Numbered from the stretch's first letter, positions 1 to 8,842 are shown. The stretch: DNA of 64,000 nt from Desulfospira sp963664655 (GCA_963664655.2 OY761554.1:1302001-1366000), one strand, 5' to 3'. Notes: generated from the letters alone by a model not told the origin. Numbers and translations: made by a program.

Positions 1-70
1 TGCCCACAAGCCCGTAGATCAACCCCATCAATATACCGGAGGCCAGTGCCATGAGAATTAATTCGTTCAT
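1..70 (-). CDS. LivH-type branched-chain ABC permease (partial)
   Basis: Only the first 23 codons are in the window; the gene runs off the left edge. The start ATG is at 70 and the peptide begins MNELILMALASGILMGLIYG, the usual hydrophobic N-terminus of LivH-type inner-membrane permeases of branched-chain amino-acid (HAAT) ABC importers. It lies 18 bp downstream of the LivM-type permease gene on the same strand, so the two probably form the membrane channel of one importer. LivM before LivH is the reverse of the common order. The ATPase and binding-protein genes would lie further left. Confidence 0.75.
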   Translation of the reverse strand, partial: MNELILMALASGILMGLIYGLVG

Positions 71-88
71 TTGTATTTCCCTTACGGA

Positions 89-1012
89 TTATTTAATGAC
101 CTGCCGCAGCCGGGGCCGTTTGTGGAGAAGGGTCCCCACAACGCCTTTGGGCAGGAAAAGGATTAAAAAAACCACCATGATTCCCAAGGCCATCAGGTTC
201 ATCAAAGGGAAATGGCCCCAGATAAAATCATCCAGTTCGTACATGAACAAACTGCCGAACACGGGACCGGTGATGGTGCCAAGGCCGCCGAACATGGCGT
301 AGACAATGGATTTGGCTGTAAACATGGCGTTAAACGAGGTGTCCGGGTCCACAATGGCGGTAAACCAGGTTTCGATGCCGCCGGCAAGGGAAGGGAACAA
401 GGCCGCCAGACACCAGGCCTTAAGGCGGCTCATCTGCACGTTGATTCCCATGACCATGGCGGCGGCCTCATCATCCCGGATGCAGCGCAGGGCAATCCCG
501 AGCCTTGACCCGGACAGCCACAGGGAAACCCCCACGGTGACCACCATGAGCACCAGCATCAGGTAATATCCGGCCACAGGGTTGTAGGCCCCGGTCAGGG
601 TGATGCCGAAACTGCCCCCGGTCCATGATTCAGGCAGGTTGGACACCAGTATCCGCAGAATCATGGCCGAAGAAAAGTTGACAATGGCAAAATAGATGCC
701 CTTAAGTCGCAGGGTCGGGGCAAACAGCAGGGCAAGGCCCACCCCCACCGCGCCGGACATCAGGATTCCTAAGGGAACCGGCACCTGGAACCGGCTCCAC
801 AAAATGGCCGTGGTATAGGTTCCCACCCCGTAGAACATGACATACCCGAAGGGCAGGTATCCCACAAACCCGTAAATAATGTTAAACGCACTTGCCACAA
901 TGACCCAGAACATCAGGTAGAAAAAATAGGGCTGGGACAGGGGCAGTACCGGTATGGCGGCAAAAAACAAAACCGCTGCAGCAACCATAATTTTGATTAG
1001 TCTGGTACCCAT
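89..1012 (-). CDS. LivM-type branched-chain ABC transporter permease
   Basis: This 307-residue inner-membrane protein has about eight to ten hydrophobic segments and the family signature LRLKGIYFAIVNFSSAMILR near residue 105, plus the cytoplasmic loop SRLGIALRCIRDDEAAAMVMGI around residues 170-190 that contacts the ATPase. It belongs to the LivM family of HAAT importers, which take up branched-chain amino acids but also urea, amides, ureido compounds and aromatic acids. It is the fourth gene of a tight minus-strand run (regulator, amidohydrolase, GS-like ligase, LivM, LivH). The neighbours suggest a nitrogenous substrate rather than leucine (inference). The family assignment is secure, the substrate is not. 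Confidence 0.88.
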   Translation of the reverse strand: MGTRLIKIMVAAAVLFFAAIPVLPLSQPYFFYLMFWVIVASAFNIIYGFVGYLPFGYVMFYGVGTYTTAILWSRFQVPVPLGILMSGAVGVGLALLFAPTLRLKGIYFAIVNFSSAMILRILVSNLPESWTGGSFGITLTGAYNPVAGYYLMLVLMVVTVGVSLWLSGSRLGIALRCIRDDEAAAMVMGINVQMSRLKAWCLAALFPSLAGGIETWFTAIVDPDTSFNAMFTAKSIVYAMFGGLGTITGPVFGSLFMYELDDFIWGHFPLMNLMALGIMVVFLILFLPKGVVGTLLHKRPRLRQVIK

Positions 1013-1060
1013 TGTTAAACCATATCTGCTAAATGTTTGAAGGACCCGGTTTGATTCGTC

Positions 1061-2383
1061 CTAAATATTGACATACGTTTCAAGTTCCCAGGGGTGGACC
1101 GTGGCGGCAAACTGCGCCACATCTTTGCGCTTTAACGCCAGATAGGTCTCGGTGAATGCCGGACCAAAGGCCTTGCACAGCACCTCGTCGGCCTCAAAGG
1201 CATCCAGGGCTTCTTTCAGGCCGGCCGGCAGGTTGCCGATGCCGTGGGCCTTTTTTTCTTCCGGCGTCAGGGCATAGATATTGCCGTTGTAAGGTGCCGG
1301 GGGATTTGCTTTTTTACGGATTCCGTCAAGGCCGGCCGACAGAATGGCCCCAAAGGCCAGATAGGGGTTGCAGCTTGAATCGGGATTTCTTGTTTCCACC
1401 CGTCTGGCTTTGGGGTTGCCGTTGGGGATACGCAGCAGGCTTGAGCGGTTGCCAAACCCCCATGACACATAAACCGGGGCTTCCCAGCCCGGCACCAGCC
1501 GTTTATAGGAATTGACGGTGGGGTTGGTGATGCCGGCAAGGCCCTGGGCATGGTCAATCAGGCCGGCGATAAAATATCGGGCCGTATCGGACAGAAAATC
1601 CGGCCTGGCCTCATCGTAAAACAGGTTTTTCTTCTGTGCGGCATCCTGAAGGCTTAAATGAACATGCATGCCGCAGCCATAGGTCCAGTCAAAGGGTTTG
1701 GCCATAAAACAGGCGGTCAGCCCCTTTTGTGCGGCCATCTGTTTGACCACCTGCCGGTAGACCATGGTCTGGTCGGCAACGGCCAGGGCATTGCTGTACT
1801 CAAAGGTGATCTCATGTTTTCCCGGCGGGACCTCATGGTGGTTCTTTTCCGTATTGATCCCCACGGAATCCAGGGCCCGGCTGATGTCCTTTCGGAATTC
1901 ACACCCCTGATCATAGGGAGGGATTTCAAAATAGGATCCCCGGTCTGCCGGGATATAGTTGCCGTTTTCGTCCTTGTCTAAAAGGAAAAATTCGATTTCC
2001 GGGGCCAGCATCAGCTCCCAGTCGGCACCGAACTCTTTCTTCATCTGAGCGATCATCCGTTTGAGCATGCCCCTGGGATCAGACTCAAAGGGGGCGGTGC
2101 CGTCTGCCGAATACACATCACAGATAAAGGATGCGGTTTTATTTTCAGGCCTTCCCCAAGGCAAAATCCTGTAAGTGGAAAGGTCCGGTATCAGGCACAG
2201 GTCACTTTGATTGACTGGCACGTATCCGCAGGACGAGCCGTCAAAGGCGAGGCCATCTTTAAGGAGGGATTTGAGATTTTTGGCAGGGTTGATGAGCTGG
2301 CGGATGCTGCCGTTGATGGTGGTAAACTGGAAATTGATGAACTGGATGTCATCTTCTTTTAAACGGTTTATAGTCGCTTCCAT
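1061..2383 (-). CDS. Glutamine synthetase family ligase
   Basis: A 440-residue protein of the GSI fold: N-terminal beta-grasp with AFDGSSCGY, the glutamate/metal motif APEIEFFLLD, the ATP-binding segment KHEITFEY, the metal-binding MHVHLSL and the C-terminal RVETRNPDSSCNPYLAFGAI. The start is ATG at 2383, preceded by AAGGAG at good spacing; a longer in-frame reading from 2440 would run into the upstream gene. The region where adenylylated GS has NLYDLPPEE reads NIYALTPEE, so the Tyr is present but the context differs. The enzyme joins glutamate to ammonia or an amine using ATP. Its place between an amidohydrolase and an ABC permease suggests it either captures ammonia released by the hydrolase or gamma-glutamylates the imported amine (inference). 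It may not be the housekeeping GlnA. Confidence 0.85.
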   Translation of the reverse strand: MEATINRLKEDDIQFINFQFTTINGSIRQLINPAKNLKSLLKDGLAFDGSSCGYVPVNQSDLCLIPDLSTYRILPWGRPENKTASFICDVYSADGTAPFESDPRGMLKRMIAQMKKEFGADWELMLAPEIEFFLLDKDENGNYIPADRGSYFEIPPYDQGCEFRKDISRALDSVGINTEKNHHEVPPGKHEITFEYSNALAVADQTMVYRQVVKQMAAQKGLTACFMAKPFDWTYGCGMHVHLSLQDAAQKKNLFYDEARPDFLSDTARYFIAGLIDHAQGLAGITNPTVNSYKRLVPGWEAPVYVSWGFGNRSSLLRIPNGNPKARRVETRNPDSSCNPYLAFGAILSAGLDGIRKKANPPAPYNGNIYALTPEEKKAHGIGNLPAGLKEALDAFEADEVLCKAFGPAFTETYLALKRKDVAQFAATVHPWELETYVNI

Positions 2384-2397
2384 GATGGGTATACTCC

Positions 2398-3666
2398 TTA
2401 ATTTTCGTTGTCTAAAATCAATAACGCCTCTAAAAGACACTGGGCGCCTTTTACCAGTTGGTCGGTGGTTGTAAATTCTTCAGGGCAGTGGCTTAAGCCC
2501 CCTTTGCAGGGGATAAAGATCATGCCGGCTTTGGAAATGCTGCCCATGTGGGCGGCGTCATGGCCGGCCATGCTGGCCTGGTTCATATAAGAAAACCCTA
2601 ATATTTCACAGGCCCGGGAAATGGCCCGGATCACCTGGGGATCAAATTTTGTGATGGGTTTGTTATAATCAACGCGGCGTTCAACACAGACCCCTCTTCT
2701 TTCCTCTATGCCTTTCATGCCGGTATTGATTTTGTTTTTTATGGTTTCAAGGCTGTCCGGGTAAAAGGTACGAATTTCAAAATTGAGGCTGACCCGGCCG
2801 GGGATGATGTTGATGGCGTTGGGAAACACATTAAAGGTCCCGACCGTGGCCACGGCCCGGCCCTGTTCCCGGGCCGCTGCCGATTCAATGATCAGGGCCA
2901 GTTCTGCTGCCGCACACAGGGCGTCTTTTCTGTCGGCCATGGGAGTGGTGCCGCAGTGCCCGGCCTCTCCCTGAATGGTGACGGCTTCCCTGTAAATGGC
3001 CGTCACCCCGTCCACAACGCCGATGTCTTTGTTTTCCCGTTCTAAAAAAGGCATCTGCTCGATGTGAAGTTCCACAAAGTGCTTGATCCGGTCCGGTCCG
3101 ATCCTTGCGTCTTCAACGGATTCAAGATCAATTCCGATGGTTTTGACGGCATCGCCGATCAGGGTTCCTTTTGCGTCTTTCAGGGGCCTTAACATGTCTG
3201 CGGTGGTTTTTCCGGTGACGATCTGGCTGCCGAAAGTGGATATGCCGAAGGTATTGGGCTCTTCGGATGTCATCACACACAATTCAAAGGGATGGCGGGT
3301 CTGTATGCCGGCAAGATCCATTGCGCGAAAGGCCTCAAAGGCACAAAGCACGCCGGCAGGCCCGTCATACTTCCCGCCGTTTCGAACCGAGTCCAGGTGG
3401 GAGCCGGCCATGATCACCGGAAGATCGGGCCGGCTGCCCGGCCTTAAGGCAAAAAGGTTTCCGGCCGCATCCATGCGGACCTCAAGGCTGAGTTCCTTTC
3501 TGACCATGTCGCAGAACAGGTCTCTTGCCGCTTTGTCCTCCCTGCTGAAGGCCAGGCGGGAAACGCCGCCGGCCGGATCTTTTCCGATCCGGGCAAAGGT
3601 TTCAATTAATTCTTCCATCCGGGGTTTTGAAAAAAAAGACGCCGGGTTTTGATGGGTGGTGTTCAT
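2398..3666 (-). CDS. M20-family Zn hydrolase (N-carbamoyl amino acid / allantoate amidohydrolase type)
   Basis: A 422-residue cytoplasmic metalloenzyme. Visible M20 motifs are AGSHLDSV followed by GGKYDGPAG (His and Asp ligands), MTSEEPNTFG (Glu ligand), HIEQMPFLER and the late HDAAHMG (His ligands); the GHCGTTPM stretch is typical of the dimerisation lid. The family (HyuC, AllC, beta-ureidopropionase) hydrolyses N-carbamoyl-L-amino acids, ureidopropionate or allantoate, releasing CO2 and ammonia. The ATG at 3666 has only a distant AAGGAA, so the exact start is less certain. It sits 14 bp upstream of the GS-like gene and 33 bp downstream of the RpiR regulator, arguing for one transcript devoted to a ureido or amide nitrogen source. 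The substrate cannot be read from sequence. Confidence 0.85.
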   Translation of the reverse strand: MNTTHQNPASFFSKPRMEELIETFARIGKDPAGGVSRLAFSREDKAARDLFCDMVRKELSLEVRMDAAGNLFALRPGSRPDLPVIMAGSHLDSVRNGGKYDGPAGVLCAFEAFRAMDLAGIQTRHPFELCVMTSEEPNTFGISTFGSQIVTGKTTADMLRPLKDAKGTLIGDAVKTIGIDLESVEDARIGPDRIKHFVELHIEQMPFLERENKDIGVVDGVTAIYREAVTIQGEAGHCGTTPMADRKDALCAAAELALIIESAAAREQGRAVATVGTFNVFPNAINIIPGRVSLNFEIRTFYPDSLETIKNKINTGMKGIEERRGVCVERRVDYNKPITKFDPQVIRAISRACEILGFSYMNQASMAGHDAAHMGSISKAGMIFIPCKGGLSHCPEEFTTTDQLVKGAQCLLEALLILDNEN

Positions 3667-3699
3667 ATATAAAGTATTAATGTTCCTTTAATCTATGGG

Positions 3700-4554
3700 T
3701 CATAAAAAAGTTCTGGTATCCCTTGCCAGATTCTCAAAAGCCCGTGACAGGGACTGGGACTCTTTGCTGTTTTTCCGGCCCACCTGGGTGACGATGCTGT
3801 TAAAAAGGCAAAGGACAGAGCTGTAGGAGTCAAAAAGCGTACTGAATGTGATGGGGATTACGGTCAGTGTGGAAACCACCCTGCCCAGCGGAGAATCGAT
3901 TTTATCACTGATGCCGATGGTGGTCATGCCGTTTTTTTTGCAGTAGGCGGCTATTTCAATGGTTTCCCTGGGATAACGGGGAAAGGCCATGGGGATGACA
4001 AGGGTCTTGGCCGGTGCATTGAGCAGCTGGTCGTAGGCATCGGTGGATCCGTTCACCATGGCAATGACGCCGGATTTTACCTTGGCCAGAAAATAGGCAA
4101 AGTACTGGGCAAGGGATGCCGTCCCCCGGGTACCGACGATAAATATCTTTTCACTGCCGCAGATCCGGTCCACCAGAAGATCAAACCCCTGCTGGGGAAA
4201 TTCCTTGGACAACTGCTCCAACGTCTGTATTTCCCGGGAAATGATGTCCAGGGCGGCGCTTTCAGGATCTTCACCGCTTTTAAGGCTTAAATTCAAACGA
4301 TCCGTGGAGGTCAGGTCTTCATTGAGCACCTTCCTGAAAGCCTCTACAAAAAGATTGTACTGGGGAAACCCTAAAAACTGGGCAAACCGGATGACCGTGG
4401 GCTGGCTTACCCCGGCCTTTTTGGCAAGTTCCGTGGCCGTTAGAAACCCCATATCCTTATAATTCTCAATAAGGTAAGCGGCCACTTTAAGCTGCTGTTT
4501 TGAGAATTCTCCCCGTTTTTCCTTGATGAATTGAATGATGTTGCCGGCTGCCAT
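3700..4554 (-). CDS. RpiR family transcriptional regulator (HTH + SIS)
   Basis: A regulator of 284 residues from the ATG at 4554, chosen because AGAGG lies just upstream; the reading frame extends to 4629 but through the promoter. Residues 1-80 form the HTH_6 DNA-binding domain (ATELAKKAGVSQPTVIRFAQFLGF is the helix-turn-helix region), and residues 110-245 form a SIS domain (IFIVGTRGTASLAQYFAYFLA) that usually senses a phosphosugar or related ligand. It is the first gene of the minus-strand nitrogen operon, and two near-identical palindromes overlap its promoter, so autoregulation together with the operon is likely. RpiR proteins can repress or activate; the operator position over the -10 box favours repression. 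Confidence 0.87.
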   Translation of the reverse strand: MAAGNIIQFIKEKRGEFSKQQLKVAAYLIENYKDMGFLTATELAKKAGVSQPTVIRFAQFLGFPQYNLFVEAFRKVLNEDLTSTDRLNLSLKSGEDPESAALDIISREIQTLEQLSKEFPQQGFDLLVDRICGSEKIFIVGTRGTASLAQYFAYFLAKVKSGVIAMVNGSTDAYDQLLNAPAKTLVIPMAFPRYPRETIEIAAYCKKNGMTTIGISDKIDSPLGRVVSTLTVIPITFSTLFDSYSSVLCLFNSIVTQVGRKNSKESQSLSRAFENLARDTRTFL

Positions 4555-4569
4555 GCCATCCTCTTTTTG

Positions 4570-4629
4570 AAGAATATTATTCTTTAATATTGTTTCTTGA
4601 TGAATACTATTCTTCAAAGGCGGTGTCAA
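4570..4629 (-). promoter_or_regulatory. Sigma70-type promoter with two RpiR-type operators
   Basis: On the minus strand a TTGACA box (4624-4629) and TATTCA (4601-4606) are 17 bp apart. Two near-identical odd palindromes lie here: AAGAATATTATTCTT at 4570-4584 and ATGAATACTATTCTT at 4600-4614. Their centres are exactly 30 bp apart, about three helical turns. The upstream one covers the -10 box, the other lies in the transcript start region. This is a textbook layout for repression by the adjacent RpiR protein; the binding itself is inferred. Confidence 0.6.
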
Positions 4630-5000
4630 GCGGTAAATTCATTTTTGCTGCATTTCTTTTAGTTGCAATATTGTATCTTTATGTCTTTGTAAAGATGGCT
4701 GTTATTGTAATTAATTTCAGGGCGCCTGTTTTTAATCTGGTGTCCATGCGTTGGCAATCTGTATTGCCGGCCCGGGCCGTGGGACGTCCTGCCGGGCCGA
4801 TTTCCCGTAAAGCAGGTTTTGCCGGCCATGGCGCTGCCTTTAAAACAGGATCGTTCTCATTTGAGTTGATAATTTAATCAAATTGTTATAGAGTTTTGAC
4901 GGCATAAGTGTCACGGCCCGCCTTGGGATACAACATCCTTGCCTGGACCGGCAACGATTAGTATTTAGCATTTGGCTTTTGGGTTGCATCAGTCAGTTAA
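4630..5000. other. Intergenic region without a recognised gene
   Basis: Between the divergent rpiR promoter and dnaN. No ORF with a ribosome binding site and family resemblance was found. Part of it (about 4900-4960) faintly resembles the family A repeat described elsewhere, but too weakly to call. Confidence 0.4.
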
Positions 5001-5056
5001 AAGCTAACGCTAACGGTTTTTGGCTAAACGCTAACGGCTAACGGCTAACAGCTAAC
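5001..5056. repeat. Heptamer (GCTAACG-type) tandem repeat
   Basis: About seven repeats of a GCTAAC core, partly in exact 7-bp register (GGCTAAC GGCTAAC AGCTAAC at the right end), lie just upstream of dnaN. They resemble the short tandemly repeated heptamers known from cyanobacteria. No function can be read from them. Confidence 0.7.
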
Positions 5057-5063
5057 AAAAAAT

Positions 5064-5072
5064 TGTGGATAA
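5064..5072 (-). promoter_or_regulatory. Perfect DnaA box upstream of dnaN
   Basis: TGTGGATAA is the exact complement of the strong 9-mer DnaA box TTATCCACA. It ends 9 bp before the dnaN start codon and overlaps the ribosome-binding region. I see no second box nearby, so it may be a DnaA-responsive control site rather than an origin. Confidence 0.5.
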
Positions 5073-5081
5073 GGACAAAGA

Positions 5082-6209
5082 ATGAAAATTTCCTTTGACA
5101 AAACAGAGATCCTGGAGGTTCTGTCCAGAATTCAGGGAATTACGGGAAGGAAAACAAACTTAAGCATTACCTCTGATGTGCTGATCAAAGCCATGGGCTC
5201 CCAGGTCACCATCACGGCAAATGATCTGGAAACGGTTTTTACAGGCACCTATGATGCCCAGGTGGACACCGAAGGGGTTCTCTCCATTAACTCCAAGAAG
5301 TTTTACGAGATTGTCAGAGAGTATCCGGACAATTACATCCCTGTCAATGAAGTGGAGAACCGGTGGGTGGAAATCGGGAAAGGTGACAGCCTGTTTCATA
5401 TTGTTTCCTCAGATTATGAAAATTTTCCGGAAACCCCTTTTATTGAAGATGTTGAGTTCATTCAAATCGGGCCAAAGAACCTGAAACGGATGATTGAGGT
5501 GTCTTCCGCCGTTAATGTTACCGGGGAAGAAAACCGGACTTATATCCTGGGCTCTCTGGTAGAAAAAATTGAAACGGGAGACGGCAGCCGGAAACTTCGG
5601 CTGGTGTCCACGGATTCCAAGCGGCTCAACGCCTATGAGACGGACTATGAGGGGAATCTGAACCTTCCTGAAAACGGAATCCTTATCCCCAAAAAAGGCC
5701 TGTTTGAACTCGGCCGGTTTATTGAAGAGGCCGAAGACGTGATCAATGTCGGCATCAAGGACAATCATTTTATTTTCCAGCGGGCCGGGGAATCCATCAT
5801 GATCAAACTGCTGGACGGGGATTACCCCGCTTATAAGCCGGTCCTGGAAACCGGGGCCATGACCCCTGTTGAAATGGACCGGACCATGTTCTCTACCCTG
5901 ATGCGGCGGGTCTCCATTTTAACCTCGGATGATTATAAAAGTGTTATTTTAAATTTTAAGCACAACGAGCTTGTGGTGACCATTACCAACCCTGAGATCG
6001 GCGAGTCCAAGGAAAGGATCATGATCGGTTACGAGGGGGAGGAAATCAAGGGGGCGTTTAACCCCAAATATTTTATGGACGCCCTGAACCTGTTCAAGGC
6101 GGAATCAATGGTGATCATGCATGTCAAGGACGGGAAGAGCCCCTGCATTCTCAAGGCCCCTGGCAAAAACGATCTTATCTGTGTAATAATGGCGATGCAT
6201 CTATCATGA
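5082..6209 (+). CDS. dnaN: DNA polymerase III beta subunit (sliding clamp)
   Basis: A 375-residue protein with the three-fold repeated clamp architecture and the usual family length. Recognisable segments are the N-terminal LEVLSRIQGITGRKTNLSIT, the mid-protein RLVSTDSKRLNAYE and ISFMIK-like lines around residue 245, and a C-terminal PCILKAPG strand followed by VIMAMHLS near the last residues, matching the usual PVxMR-type ending only loosely. The clamp is a ring-shaped homodimer that tethers polymerase III to DNA. The start ATG at 5082 follows AAGGAC. The stop overlaps the gyrB start by 4 bp (ATGA), indicating translational coupling; recF, often between them, is absent here. Confidence 0.95.
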   Translation: MKISFDKTEILEVLSRIQGITGRKTNLSITSDVLIKAMGSQVTITANDLETVFTGTYDAQVDTEGVLSINSKKFYEIVREYPDNYIPVNEVENRWVEIGKGDSLFHIVSSDYENFPETPFIEDVEFIQIGPKNLKRMIEVSSAVNVTGEENRTYILGSLVEKIETGDGSRKLRLVSTDSKRLNAYETDYEGNLNLPENGILIPKKGLFELGRFIEEAEDVINVGIKDNHFIFQRAGESIMIKLLDGDYPAYKPVLETGAMTPVEMDRTMFSTLMRRVSILTSDDYKSVILNFKHNELVVTITNPEIGESKERIMIGYEGEEIKGAFNPKYFMDALNLFKAESMVIMHVKDGKSPCILKAPGKNDLICVIMAMHLS

Positions 6210-8623
6210 ATACTCAAGAAACAGCAAAAGAATACAATGCGGGCAGCATAAAGGTCTTAGAAGGGCTTGAGGCTGTCCGGAAACGGCCGTCCATGTACAT
6301 TGGCAACGTGGACATTGAAGGGCTCCACCATCTGGTTTACGAAGTGGTGGACAACAGCATTGACGAGGCCATGGCCGGATACTGCGATACGGTTCTGGTG
6401 ACCATTCATCCGGACATGAGCGTCAGTGTTGAGGATAACGGCCGGGGCATCCCCGTTGAAATGCACGAAACAGAGAACAAACCCGCCTGTGAAGTGGTCA
6501 TGACCAAGCTTCATGCCGGCGGAAAGTTTAACAAGGATTCCTATAAGGTTTCGGGCGGTCTTCACGGGGTGGGGATTTCCGTGGTCAATGCCCTGTCCGA
6601 AAACCTGGAAATGCAGGTCTATAAAAACGGGAAGATTTACCAGCAGACTTATTCCAAAGGCGACAAGGTAACTGATCTGACCATTCTCGGGGATACGGAC
6701 AAACGGGGGACAAAGATCAAATTCACGCCCGACTTCGGGGTTATGAACAAGAATGATTTTGTCTATGAAATTTTGTCCAGACGGATGCGGGAACTGGCCT
6801 TTTTAAACAAGGGGGTCAGGATCATCATTGAAGATGAACGGTCCACAGAACGGGATGATTTTTATTATGAAGGCGGGATTGTCTCTTTTGTGGAATACCT
6901 GAATCGGTCCTGCACGGCCCTGCATGAGCCCATTCATATTTTTGGCGACAAAAAGGATGTCTCCATTGAAGTGGCCATCCAGTACAACGATACCTACAAG
7001 GAAAAGCTTTACTCCTTTGCCAACAATATCCGGACCGTAGAGGGCGGGTTCCACGTATCCGGATTCAAGGGGGCTTTGACCCGGACCGTGAACACCTATG
7101 TGTCCTCAGGGTCCAACAACCTTCCCAAGAACATGCAGAATATCAAGATTTCCGGGGAGGACATGAGAGAGGGGCTGTCCGTGGTAATTTCCGTCAAGCT
7201 GATGGAGCCCCAGTTTGAAGGGCAGACCAAAACAAAGCTGGGGAACAACGAGGTCAAGGGAATCGTGGAATCCCTTCTCAATGAAAAATTGTCCCAATAC
7301 CTGGAAGAGAATCCCGGGGTTGCTAGAAAGATCATCGGCAAGGCCGTTGATGCGGCAAGGGCCAGGGATGCGGCCAAACGGGCCCGGGAACTGGCCCGGA
7401 AAAAAGGCACCCTGCTGGATTCGTCTTTGCCCGGCAAACTGGCCGAATGCCAGTATGCAGACCCGGCTGAGCGCGAACTGTTCCTGGTGGAGGGTGATTC
7501 TGCCGGCGGGTCGGCCAAACAGGGCCGGGACAGGCGGTTTCAGGCCATTCTTCCCTTAAAGGGCAAGATTCTTAACGTGGAAAAGGCCCGGTTTGACAAA
7601 ATCTTAAGATCCGATGAAATTAAAAATATCATCACGGTCCTGGGCACCGGTGCCGGCAAAGAAGAGTATGATGTGGAAAAAATCCGGTATCATAAGATTG
7701 TGATCATGACCGATGCCGACGTGGACGGCTCCCATATCAGAACATTGCTGCTCACCTTTTTCTATCGGCAGATGCCGGATTTGATCTCTAAAGGATATCT
7801 GTATATTGCCCAGCCGCCCCTGTTCCGCATCGGCTCCAGAAAATCAGGGGTGTACCTGAAAAACGAAGAAGAGTATTCCGATCACCTGGTCCAGCGGATC
7901 TCCTCCCAGAAGGATCTGTATTTTGATAACCAGGAAGATCCCATGGACCAGGAGGGCTTTTATACCTTTCTTCTGGACATGGCCCAGTACTTTGCCTGTG
8001 TCGGCTCGCTGAAAAGACGGGATTTTGATACAGACCTTCTGCTTTGCCTGATCCAGAACGGGGTCAAGCACAAGTTTTTCCTGGAAAGCCGGGACAATTT
8101 TGAAACCCTGGCCCGGAACCTTCGCCAGTCAGGCTACAGCACCGGAGAAATCGGGTACGATGAGGAACGCGGCATCTTTGAAATGGATGTTTACGATCAG
8201 GCCGGCAAACAACTGCTGGCCCGGGTGGGCCGGGAATTGCTGGCCACCAACGATTATCAGAGAATGATCAGAAATTACGAAAAGGTGGAACAATTTGACA
8301 AACCACCCTTTTTCATCGGCTCAAAACAGTCAGAGACCGGTATTCGCCACGAACTCGGCTCCCTTGACGAACTTTACGAATATATCATGGCCGAGGCCAA
8401 AAAAGGCATCACGGTCCAGCGGTATAAAGGTCTGGGCGAAATGAACGCCGACCAGCTTTGGGAAACCACCATGAATCCGGAAAAGCGGAACATGCTCAAA
8501 GTCGATGTAGAGGATGCGGAAAAAGCCGATGAAATCTTTACCCTGCTCATGGGAGAAGAGGTGGAGCCCAGGCGGAATTTCATCCAGAAGCATGCGCTGG
8601 AAGTATCATCCCTTGATTATTAA
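6206..8623 (+). CDS. gyrB: DNA gyrase subunit B
   Basis: An 805-residue subunit of type IIA topoisomerase. The GHKL ATPase domain shows EVVDNSIDEAMAG (N-box), VEDNGRGIP and GGLHGVGISVVNALS; the Toprim domain shows LVEGDSAGGSAKQGRDRRFQ and the metal-binding DADVDGSHI; the C-terminus has YKGLGEMNADQLWETTMNP. The stretch between about residues 550 and 730 is the large insertion typical of Gram-negative GyrB, explaining the length close to the E. coli protein. It supercoils DNA with GyrA. It is translationally coupled to dnaN through a 4-bp overlap. GyrA is not encoded directly downstream; a sensor kinase gene follows instead. Confidence 0.97.
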   Translation: MNTQETAKEYNAGSIKVLEGLEAVRKRPSMYIGNVDIEGLHHLVYEVVDNSIDEAMAGYCDTVLVTIHPDMSVSVEDNGRGIPVEMHETENKPACEVVMTKLHAGGKFNKDSYKVSGGLHGVGISVVNALSENLEMQVYKNGKIYQQTYSKGDKVTDLTILGDTDKRGTKIKFTPDFGVMNKNDFVYEILSRRMRELAFLNKGVRIIIEDERSTERDDFYYEGGIVSFVEYLNRSCTALHEPIHIFGDKKDVSIEVAIQYNDTYKEKLYSFANNIRTVEGGFHVSGFKGALTRTVNTYVSSGSNNLPKNMQNIKISGEDMREGLSVVISVKLMEPQFEGQTKTKLGNNEVKGIVESLLNEKLSQYLEENPGVARKIIGKAVDAARARDAAKRARELARKKGTLLDSSLPGKLAECQYADPAERELFLVEGDSAGGSAKQGRDRRFQAILPLKGKILNVEKARFDKILRSDEIKNIITVLGTGAGKEEYDVEKIRYHKIVIMTDADVDGSHIRTLLLTFFYRQMPDLISKGYLYIAQPPLFRIGSRKSGVYLKNEEEYSDHLVQRISSQKDLYFDNQEDPMDQEGFYTFLLDMAQYFACVGSLKRRDFDTDLLLCLIQNGVKHKFFLESRDNFETLARNLRQSGYSTGEIGYDEERGIFEMDVYDQAGKQLLARVGRELLATNDYQRMIRNYEKVEQFDKPPFFIGSKQSETGIRHELGSLDELYEYIMAEAKKGITVQRYKGLGEMNADQLWETTMNPEKRNMLKVDVEDAEKADEIFTLLMGEEVEPRRNFIQKHALEVSSLDY

Positions 8624-8679
8624 CCCCCTTATGGTTAATCCGTTTTGAGCACGGGGCAGCCGCATTGATAAGTTAACGT

Positions 8680-8720
8680 GTCATCCAAATCGAAATAGAC
8701 CATATTTCGATTTGGATGAC
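8680..8720. terminator. Perfect 18-bp inverted repeat after gyrB
   Basis: Arms 8680-8697 and 8703-8720 are perfectly complementary (left arm GTCATCCAAATCGAAATA) with a 5-nt loop. The hairpin lies 57 bp after the gyrB stop and before the kinase gene. No T-tract follows, so it is not a textbook intrinsic terminator; it could be an mRNA 3'-end stabiliser or a protein-binding site. Confidence 0.5.
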
Positions 8721-8842
8721 GATTTCCATGGGAAACCGGCCTGAAAAGATAAAGGCAGTTCTGTTGCTTTCCAGTCGTTGACATCTCAAAGAAGAGGCCG
8801 GTACGCCGCTAATCGTAAATTTAAAATGGGTATCCGTTACCA

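Noticed and set aside
4590..4877. 95-codon plus-strand ORF divergent from the regulator
   Set aside because: It covers the operators and promoter of the RpiR gene and has no coding character I can recognise.
4895..4965. Degenerate family A repeat
   Set aside because: Only a short GGCCCGCCTTGG-like match; hairpins and TATAA boundaries are missing.
5001..5081. Chromosomal origin (oriC)
   Set aside because: Only one perfect DnaA box is visible and there is no AT-rich unwinding element with further boxes.
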